Part shown: piece by piece, positions 1 through 9,000 of the stretch
How the letters are laid out: every line of letters begins with the position of its first letter
How positions within the stretch are numbered: the first letter of the stretch is position 1
Origin: Symbiodinium natans
Lineage: Eukaryota; Sar; Dinophyceae; Suessiales; Symbiodiniaceae
DNA: 14,874 nucleotides
Assembly (NCBI GenBank): GCA_905221605.1
Contig: CAJNDS010002311.1
Span: 485,001 to 499,874 of the forward strand
Reading direction: 5' to 3'
The notes under the pieces: generated by a model
What the model was told of the DNA's origin: nothing
Database searches by the model: none
Seen by the model: the letters and a program-made list of their open reading frames with translations, nothing else
Position numbers and translations under genes: made by a program

Positions 1-45
1 CCAGGACCATCCCCCAGCTCCTTCCGCGGAAGACTCACATCGCGC

Positions 46-81
46 CTTTGCGACGAAAACGTATGGCACTCTTTCGCCCAC
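46..81 (-). CDS. POLD1: POLD1 exon [13 protein letters not shown]
   Basis: This 36-nt, phase 0/0 exon is the last in the window. The motif GERVPYV matches the conserved GDRVPYV near the C-terminal side of the Pol delta thumb. The acceptor is AG at 82-83 (gtcgag before the exon) and the donor is GC at 44-45. A GT alternative (gtgagt) lies 6 bases further on. Joining to exon B gives [11 protein letters not shown], matching human APS-LGDRVPYV without a gap. The next exon would be left of the window. Confidence 0.85.
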
Positions 82-3000
82 CTCGACAGGGTTTAGGGTT
101 TAGGGTTTAGGGTTTAGGGTTTAGGGTTTAGGGTTGGTCTCGCATGCGTAGGGATGCTATGCAAACCCTACCCTAAATTGGCCTTCCCTCTGAACACAGA
201 AGCCCTGGACCCGACCCAGTTGGAGACCATATATATATATGTATGTATATATATATATATATTTAAATTTTTATTTATTTATATGTATTTATTTATTTAT
301 TTATATTTCTTATTTATTTAGTTTTGCTGTCTTGTTATTATTTCTAGTTTTCCCCCTTTTAGGCACCCAAAATGTATATTCCTTTTATGGAACCCCCCAA
401 CAAACAAGGCAAAAGCAAAAAGGCCCTCGCTGGCAGCCTAAACCCTAAACCCCAAACCCTAAACCCTCAACCCTAAACCCTCAACCCTCAACCCTCAACC
501 CTAAACCTAAACCCTAAACTTAAGCCCTAAACCCTAGGAGCCCGACCCCTATCGAGCCAGAACTATCTCACCAGGAATCTGCCGGGCCCTTGACCCCTAA
601 GCTCTGAATGCTAAAGCCCTAAAGCCCTTACACCAGCCTGAGCCCAAAAGGTTTAGGGTTTAGGGTTTAGGGTTTTGGGTTCAGGGTAGGTGTAGGGTTA
701 AATTTAAGCCGTAAACTATTTAACTTATCCCTTAAAACCACCTGACAGTGACGTGTCCGATCCACCTTGGGCGCGTGGGCCGGGTCCGACTTTCTCAGGC
801 GCTCCTGGCACGAGCTGCTGGCGGATGAGGGTTTAGGGTTTAGGGTTTAGGGTTTAGGGTTTTGGGGTTTAGGGGTTAGGGGTTAGGGGTCTAGGGTTTA
901 GTGGTTTAGGGTGGGTGTTGGGGGTTTACAGTGCCTCCAGCTCCGCCGCCAGTCCAATGCCTCCAACCCCAGATTTATGCACGTCCTGCAACATCTCCGA
1001 ATGCATGACCTGGTAAGTACGACCAGTGATCGTGTCACGGCTGGGCAGATAGATGTCGACGTGGAGCAACATCGACAGCACGACCGCCACACTTGCGGAA
1101 CGATGCAGGCCCTCAGTGCCTTACTGGTTTGCACACTTGAGGTCTGCAAACCCTAAACCCTAAACCCTAAACCCTAAGCCCTAAACCCTAAACCCTAAAC
1201 CCTAAACCCTAAACCCCTAAACCCTAAATAGATATCCTTGGTCTTAGCCTTCGGCCCAAGCTTCGACTCTGCTGGCCTTCGCAGGTCCGGTTCAGCACGC
1301 CGCGCCGGGGCTTGGGGTTTAGGGTTTAGGGTTTAGGCTTTAGGCTGTAGGGTTTAGGGTTTAGGGTTTTAGGGTTTAGGGTTTTAGGGTTGAAGATTTG
1401 TAGGGGTGAAAATTGCTCCCAAAGCTGCTACGGTTTAAGTGAAGGCCTTTCCAGGAACCGAGTTTCTGACTCCAAGCCCTGGACCAAGGACCCTGAACCC
1501 TAGTCCTTCAAACCCAAAACCGAGACAGTTCAAACCCTAAACCCTAAAACCCTAAAACCCCAAAATTCTAAAACCCTAAAACCCTAAAACCCTAAAACCC
1601 TAAAACCCTAAAACCCTAAAACCCTAAAACCCTAAAACCCCCAAACCCTAAAACCCCAAACCCCTAAAACCCTCAAACCCTACAACCCTACAACCCTAAA
1701 CCCTAAAACCCTAAAACCCTAAAACCCTAAAACCCTAAAACCCTAAAACCCTAAAACCCTAAAACCCTAGACCGCAAACCCTAACACCCTAGACCCCAAA
1801 CCCTAAACCCCAAACCCTAAAACCCTAAAACCCTAGACCCCTAAACCCCTGAACCCTAGGCCTTCATGTTCAGAGTTTCGGCTCCTTTGTTGGGCTTGGC
1901 CCTGGCGCTCCCTCTTGTGGAGCGGTTTAAAAACTTGGGGAAACTTAGGCACTTAACAACTTCAAGGGTTTAGGGCAGTTTAGGGCGAGGGTTTAGGGTT
2001 TGGGGTTTGGGGCTTAGGGTTTGTAGTGTATTTGAGCTTAGAGCTTAGGGGAAAGAAACCCTTAGTTAACCCTAAACCCTAAACCCTCAACCCTCAACGC
2101 TAAACCCTAAAACCCTGAAACCCTAAACCCTAAAACAGCCCCAATTAAGCCAAACCCCGGATCCCCTAAGAACGCCATCAGATGCCTTGACCAGAAACAT
2201 TCATCAAGGTGCCCCGTGGCCCTGCTTGGAAGCCCTTCTGGACTTGGTAATTCGGCTTTAGGGTTTAGGGTGTAGGGTTTAGGGTTTAGGGTTTAGGGTG
2301 TAGGGTTTAGGGTTTAGGGCTTAGGGTTTAGGGCTTAGGGTTTAGGGCTTAGGAAGTAGGGTCAGTAAGGTGGGGTATGGGGATTATAGTAGGTTGTTTT
2401 GGGGATACTAGGTAGACTTGCTAAGTCAAAAGAGCTTTCAAGTGGGGCTGGGAGGGGTGTTGGTAAAATCCCTAAACATGCTCAAAACCCTCAACTCTCT
2501 AAAACTCAACACTCCAAACCCTAAACCGTTTAGGGTTCCGGGCGTAGGGGTTAGGGCTTCGGGCGCCATAAACCCTAAATGCCTCGAGTCTCAAGTCCTA
2601 AACCCTAAACCCTAAACCCGAAACCCCAAACCCCAACCCTAAACCCTCAACCCTACCCAAAAAAACCCGAAAACTCGCCCCAGCCGGCTGCAAGCTCCAC
2701 GTGAGCTTGGCGAGCGGCGTAGGCCTGCGTCCAAGCATCTTCGAGGGTTTAGGGTTTAGGGTTTAGGTTTAGGGTTTAGGGTTTAGGGTTCAGGGTTTAG
2801 GGTTTAGGGTTTAGGGTTTAGGGTTTAGGGTTTAGGGTTTAGGGTTTAGGGTACTACTATTGGGGCCAGAATGATTAGAATACTTTTTTTGTGGGGGGGA
2901 GGGTGGGGGGGGAGGGGGGGGGGGGGGGGGATTTTAGTATAATTCTACAGGGATCATGAGGGAATACTAAGAGTAATTCTTCTTGGGCTTCATAGTCTAG

Positions 3001-6000
3001 CGTGTAGGGCTTCGGAGAAAGTTTCACAAGCTTAGGGTTTAGGGTCTAGGGTTTAGGGTTTAGGGTTTAGGGTTTAGGGTTTAGGGATTGGGGTTTAGGG
3101 TTCAGGAACCCTCCAAGGGCACTGATTGTACCCTTTGCAGGGACCAATGGCCATGTTCTTGCTGGTCTTTGGGGGAAGATGAGCCAAAGGGCTCCGGATT
3201 GCGGAGGTTTTTAAGTTTTAGTGTTGTTCGGGACCCTAGACCCTAGACCCTCAACCCTAAAATCCTAAACCCTAAACCCCAAACCCTAAACCCTAAATCC
3301 TATCTCGGAAGCTGTGTTCTGAGGATTTAGGGCTTAGTGCCTGCCGGGCTGAAGGACTGCACGTGGTGCTTTGATTTTTCGCGAAAGGGTATAGGAATTA
3401 GGGTTTAGGGTTTAGGGGGTATCCGTCTATGGACTATTCCCGCCAGCCAGCACCACACGAGACAAGTTTCTCAAGCTTCTACTCGCCTCTCTAAACCCCA
3501 AACCCCAAACCCAAACCTGCAACTCCCCCCCCCCCCCCCCACCCTCAGCCCCAACCCGAAACCCGAAACCCTAAACCCTATAACCCGAGACCCTCAACCC
3601 TGCACTTCCCTAAGCGTTAAACCCTACTATTTAGGGCTCTTGGGCTCCACCGGCAGCCCTGAGGAACCTCGGCGCCATCTCTGACCAAGGCCTTCCGCAC
3701 ATGGGCGAGACAAGCACGTTAGGGTTTAGGAGGTTTAGGGTTTAGGGTTTAGGGTTTAGGGTTTAGGGTTTAGGGTTTAGGGTTTGGGGATTAGGGTTTA
3801 GGCTTTAGGCTTCAGGATGTAGAGTTTAGGGTCCCGAATACCCTACTTGAAAGCTCTTTTCGACTTAGTAAGTCTACTTAGTACCCCTAAATCCCGATTA
3901 TAGTCCCCATAACCCATCTCACTCACCCTGCTTACGAAGTCAACAAGGCTGAGGGTTTGGCGTTTAGGGTTTGGGGTTTAAGGCTACGTAGAGCTGAGGG
4001 AAAGAAACCCAAAACCCCAACTAGGGGGGGCTTCAGAAGATTTGGGGCTTAGGGTTTAGGGTTTGGGGGTGAGGGTTTGAGGTTTAGGGAGTTTAGGGAG
4101 TTTCGAGCTTGGGGTCCGGGTTGAACTGACTTCGAGTTGGGGGTTCAGGTTCAACTGAAACCCTTTCATGGGAATATCTTCGGGTCAAAGCCCCCCCCCT
4201 AATCTGCAGGGCAACAGAATTTAGGATGTGGCGGCCACTGGTACTGCAGCAAGAAGGCTTTGGGTGCGTTACTAAAATACAATTATATAGGGACCATAGC
4301 CGGAATACTGGTAGTAGCAATTCTTCCGGTAAGTTAGGGTCCCTTATACAATACTGCACCTTCTATAAAATGGACCCCCCTGCAAAGGGAAGAACAACGG
4401 CGGAGGGGGGGTTCAGGGTTTAGGGTTTGGGTTTTGGGGTTTAAGGGTGGTTTAGGGGTTTAGGGTGACGTAGGTGAAGGACAGGGACTCGATTGCCCAC
4501 CCCCCCCCCCCCCCCCCAAAGAAACGCAGACGGCCAAGGGCCTTCGAGATCACGAGCATCCTGTCAGGAGCACTGCTTTGGGCGGCTTTTCGGGTTTTCA
4601 GGTTTTTGGGTTTTTTAGGGTTTTTAGGGTTTAGGGTTTTAGGGTTTTAGGGTTTAGGGTTTAGATCTCAAAGCTCGGAAAAAATCCACGAACAAGACGG
4701 CCAGTGACGCAAGCCAGATGAAGGCAACAATGGAACGAAACAGCTGCGAGTCTAAACCAGACAGAATGCTCCCAGATGGCTGCGGTTTAGGGTTTAGGGT
4801 TTAGGGTCTAGGGTCTAGGGTTTAGGGTTTAGGGTTCAGGGGTTTAGGGTTTAGGGTTTAGGGTTTAGGGTTTGCTGTGATAGGGCGTAGATGCTGTGAA
4901 GGCTAGGTTTCGGAACAAGCTCGAAAGCTTCGTGAGGTGCTGAAGAGCAGCTTTGGCCCGATTGTGGAGGGCCATCTAACACTTTTCTCCCACCCCACGC
5001 CGTCCAAGGCGGCAAAGCCACCCAAACCTATTCCTTTTAGGGTTTAGGCCTAAACTCAGACAACAGTCCACTTTTCAAAACTTTGATGTTGGTTGAATTG
5101 GACTGTGGCGAGGGGTCCGGGTCCTCCTGGCCCAGGGGCCCGGGGGGTACCCCCCCAAAAAGGCCAGCCAGCCCTAAACCCCTAACCCATAACCCCTAAC
5201 CCCTAAACCCTAAACCCTGAACCCTAAACCCTAAACCCTAAACCCTAAACCCTAGCCCTAAACCCTAAACCCTGGAGACCCCCACCGAATCCCCTCCTAA
5301 ACCCCCTCCCCGGGGTCCTGTAGTCGACGCGCCCGGCCCTGCCAGCAAATATACAGCTACTCTTGAGTAATCCGAAAAGGGTCCCCTTTTTTTGGTTTAG
5401 GGTTTAGGGTTTAGGGTTTAGGGTTTAGGGTTTAGGGTTGAGGGTTTTAGGGTTTTAGGGTTTTATGGGGTTTTAGGGTTTTAGGGCTTGGGTTTTAGGG
5501 TATTAGGGTTTTAGGGTTTTAGGGTTTCAGGGTTTTAGGGTTTTAGGGTTGTAGGGTTGTAGGGTTTTAGGGTTTTAGGGCAAGGAATACAGTGTCGGGT
5601 TTAGGGTTTAGGGTTTGGGGTTTAGGGTTCAAGGTTTAGGGTTCAGGGCTTAGAAATAGGGTTTCGGATGAGGTTGGAACAGGAGTTTTGGTTTGAGGCT
5701 TGGTGTCTGGTATTTTTCAGAGATTCCGAATTTCCTGGGCTTTCGGCCCAGTGATAGGATTTCCCGTTTGTAGGTGAGACCTCTTGAAAGTATGGCAGAT
5801 GTGTGGGGGCAATGCCTGCACTACAAAGGCAAAGGACATCTACAACACCTCTCATGTCTCTCAGACTCTTAAGCCTTTGGTTCTGCACCTCGAAACCCTA
5901 AACCGGAATCCCCAAACCCCAAACCCCAAACCCTAAACCCTAAACCCTAAACCCTAGACCCTAGACCCTAGACCCTAAACCCGAATCCCCAAACCCTCAC

Positions 6001-9000
6001 CCCTGAACCCTAGAAACTACATTGGGAAGATCGGGCTCAGGGTTGAGGTTCGACACCCTTTAGGGTTTAGGGTTTAGGGTTTAGGGTGTAGGGTTTAGGG
6101 TTTGGGGTTTGGGGTTTAGGGTTTGGGGTTTGGGGTTTGGGGTTCAGGGTTTTGGGCTTAGGGTTTACCTTAAACAAGAGCCCACAGCATCCCAAGACGC
6201 TGAAGTCCACCCTACACCCTAAACCCTACACCCCCCGCACACCCTCACCACTCTAAGGGTAATGAGGTACGATGGGCCCTCAAAGGGGACTCCTTTATCT
6301 ACCCCTTCTATACTCTGTACAACCCAAGGGCTCATACATCAGAGCCCGACACCCCGCACCCCGAAACCCTGTAAACCCTAAACGATCCCACAACAAAAGC
6401 CTGCAAATCCCAATGAAAAAAACATATCCCCTAAACCCTAAACCTTCAACCCAAGACAAACTACCCTGTAAGTCCTGCAACTTTTACTTCTCCAGTCGCC
6501 AGAAGTTGTTCGTGAGGTTAACAGAGGCTTACTCCTACAAAGGAAGTCCGGAAAGATTTAGGTTCAACGACTAGACCCAAGAGAAACCTTGAAATGAAAG
6601 GGTGGCCTTTTGGTAAAAAGGGGCGAATAAGGGCACCTAAACCCAAAAAAAAACTAGGGAATAGGGGCCTGCTCTGGGTCCTAGACTATTAGGGATCCTC
6701 ACCCTGAACCTCGAAACCCCTAAAGCCCAAACCCCTAAACCCTTAACCCCCGAACCCGTGTCCCCTGAACCCTAAACTCTAAACCACCTAAAGCCCTAAA
6801 CCGTTAACCCGTAACCCTGAACCCTAAAGCTCGGAGTGAAAATTAGGATATAGACCCCCAAATAATAGGATTTCCTTATAACAAGGACCCCCAATCAAGG
6901 AACCCCTAAACCCTTACCCCTGAACCCCTGAACCCCTAAACCCCTAAACCCCAAGCCCTTAACCCCAACAACCCTAAACCCCTAAATCCCTAAATCCCTA
7001 AACCCCTAAACCCCTAAACCCCTAAACCCCTAACCCTAAACCCCAAACCCTAATTCCCTAAACCCCTAAACCCTAAACCCCTAAACCCTAAACCCCGAAA
7101 CCCCTAAGCCCTAAACCCTAGACCCTGCACCTCAACGAGGCCACGGTCTCGCGAACATAGGCGACGGCACGCCTCGGAAGGCGGAAGCTTCTTAGGGTTT
7201 AGGGTTTAGGGTTTAGGGTTTAGGGTTTAGGGTTTAGGGTTTGGGGTTTGGGGTTTGGGGTTTGGGGTTTGGGATTGGGGCTTGGGGTTAGGGTTTAGGG
7301 TTCAGGGTTAGGGTTTAGGGTTTAGGGTTTAGGGTTTAGGGTTTAGGGTTTAGGGTAGCTACATGGGCCCTTCTTATGGCCCCTTACCTCCTTCTAAGGG
7401 TTCTGATGTGTGGGCACTTAATTGGTCTATAGAGGGTATGTAAGGGGTACCCTGTTAAGGGCCCATACGAAGGGACCATGAAACGACCCCAGAAAGCTTC
7501 AGGTTTCAAGGGGCTTAGGGTAGTTTAGGGGACTTCGCGGCGGCTTGGGGTTAAAGGGTTGAATTCGGGTTGAGGGCTTGGGGTTTAGGGTTTACCAACT
7601 AAAACTAAAAAAAAAAAAAAAAACGGCTCCGTAATCATGTATAGATTGATTGTCCGTCGCCACTCAGGACTGTGAAGTCCCTCAGGCCGTCATCCTCAGT
7701 CTCGATAATGTCCTCATAGAAAGGCCAAGCTCCAGGTTCAGGCTCCAATGCTTGGTAAAGGCAGACCAGGATGGTCACGAGCACCCGGGTGCCCTTGCAC
7801 TCGGTCTCGAGATACTGAGCATCCTGCATCTGGACCCGCACAGCCGGCCACCAGCCGCGATCGAGGTTGAGGGAGCCGGAGACAAAGCCGTCGCCCGCCT
7901 GCATCTTCCCGTGGACATTCGTCCCCCCTAGTGCCACTACTCTGCCTGCTAATACTCTTGTAGGGAAAGCTAAACACTCATCACTAACTCTTGGGATGAA
8001 TAGGGATTGTAGTACCCCACCTATCAATCGCAGTGACCCTATACATCTACGTATACCACATACACCTATAATTAGGCCCTCAACCCCACAGTCGGGGGCA
8101 AGTCTCCAACAAAGTGCCAAGCTTAGAGCTTGGGTCCAGAAGGCCCGGCTGTTGTCCGGGGACTGCATAGTATTTTGGGGTATATAAGGGGCACCTCTCT
8201 TTCCGGAAATCCCTAGACCCTCAACCCCTAAACCCTAAACCCTAAACCCCCAGAACCCACGTGCTTGCGTGGAGGTGTCCGAGGTCGTGGCTCCTTCGAT
8301 CGCTCGCAAAGAAGAAGCTGCAGGCATCTCTCCACCATCTGCCGCACCTTTGCAGGGTTTAGGGGTTTAGGGGTTTTGGGGTTTAGGGGGTCAGGGTTTA
8401 GGGTTTAGGGTTTCGGGTTTTGGGTTTAGGGTTCAGTCTCAACGCACCCTAAAACCCTGAACCCTAACCCTAAACTCTGAACCCTGAACTCTGCTGTCGT
8501 ATCCTGATTAGTGCGGCCCCCCGGATTTGTGAAAAAATCCGAAAATGAGTATTCCTCAACCCGATCCTCCAGCCCAGCCCAGCCCAGAAATCTTTTCTGA
8601 TTCAGTCTTTAACCCTTTGCTCAGGCTCAGACTTTGGGTTTGTCACCCTCAATTCAGAAGCGATTTCTGGACAACAACTCGCCGAAACGTTGCATCGCCC
8701 GATTCTTTCACAATTCCGCAAGACCTCCTCAAATAGACCCCGCTGAATAAATGTTCTCTTGTTTTTTGTTTAACCTTTCTCTTTATCTTTCTCTGTCTCT
8801 GTCTCTTTCTCTGTATCTTTCTCTTTATCTTTCTCTTTCGCGTTCTCCTTCTCTTTCGCTTTCTATCTCTTTTTCTTTTCTCTCTCTCTCTCTCTCTCTC
8901 TCGCGGGCCTTCACGTAGTGACCCTTTGCGGCCTAGATCAACACCCCTAAGCTTCTGAAACGCCAGACCCAACGCCGTAAACCCTACAGCCTGAGGGCTC

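Larger units (their letters stand above)
82..765 (-). other. intron between POLD1 exons B and A (684 nt)
   Basis: It has a GT donor and an AG acceptor. It holds a TTTAGGG tract (88-134) ending six bases from the acceptor, an AT-rich simple repeat (227-318), a CCCTAAA tract with CCCTCAA variants (437-535), a short unrecognised island (540-645) and another G-rich tract (649-700). No gene was recognised in it. Confidence 0.8.
805..2688 (-). other. intron between POLD1 exons C and B (1,884 nt)
   Basis: It has a GC donor and an AG acceptor. Telomere-like tracts lie at 828-922 (G-rich), 1146-1229 (C), 1306-1394 (G), 1533-1858 (C, octamers), 1977-2036 (G), 2069-2136 (C), 2254-2353 (G, with GGGCTTA units), 2473-2530 and 2566-2668 (C). 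Between them are unrecognised islands at 923-1145, 1230-1305, 1395-1532, 1859-1976 and 2137-2253, and a copy of repeat family 1 at 2355-2447. Confidence 0.8.
2739..3443 (-). other. intron between POLD1 exons D and C (705 nt)
   Basis: It has a GC donor and an AG acceptor. It contains TTTAGGG tracts at 2743-2853 (starting five bases from the acceptor), 3033-3108 and 3393-3419, a C-rich tract at 3238-3302, repeat family 2 with a long poly-G run (2851-2995), and an island at 3109-3237. The island carries a textbook plus-strand acceptor (gtaccctttgcag) but no recognised product. Confidence 0.8.
3479..7130 (-). other. intron between POLD1 exons E and D (3,652 nt)
   Basis: It has a GT donor (AG/gtgcag) and an AG acceptor. 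It is the largest intron here, with at least fourteen telomere-like tracts in both orientations, family 1 (3841-3945) and family 2 (4271-4380) copies, poly-C runs (3525-3541, 4499-4517) and coding-like islands at 3616-3716, 4518-4595, 4667-4782, 4890-5035 and 5690-5885. The region 6171-6707 is mixed C-rich degenerate repeat and unrecognised sequence. No complete gene is visible. Confidence 0.75.
7173..8297 (-). other. intron between POLD1 exons F and E (1,125 nt)
   Basis: The donor is probably GA, the acceptor AG. It contains a TTTAGGG/TTTGGGG tract (7193-7356), an inverted repeat (7361-7467), a degenerate G-rich stretch (7500-7595), poly-A (7607-7623), the coding-like island 7635-7926, unrecognised sequence 7927-8210, and a short CCCTAAA tract (8217-8254). 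Confidence 0.75.

Noticed and set aside
1-90. Plus-strand reading [20 protein letters not shown] as an exon
   Set aside because: It is open and GC3-rich, but the minus strand carries GERVPYV in phase with exon B, which is better supported.
88-134. A true chromosome end
   Set aside because: Tracts are internal, short and in both orientations, and the window contains a continuous gene.
239-448. Plus-strand frame rich in Y, I and F
   Set aside because: It is driven by the AT-rich repeat and ends in CCCTAAA sequence.
7650-7931. Plus-strand frame of 93 codons
   Set aside because: It overlaps the minus-strand island 7635-7926, whose third-position GC and composition are better; still not excluded.
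8649-8972. Minus-strand frame rich in K, R and E
   Set aside because: It is translation of the CT/GA simple repeat at 8772-8901.
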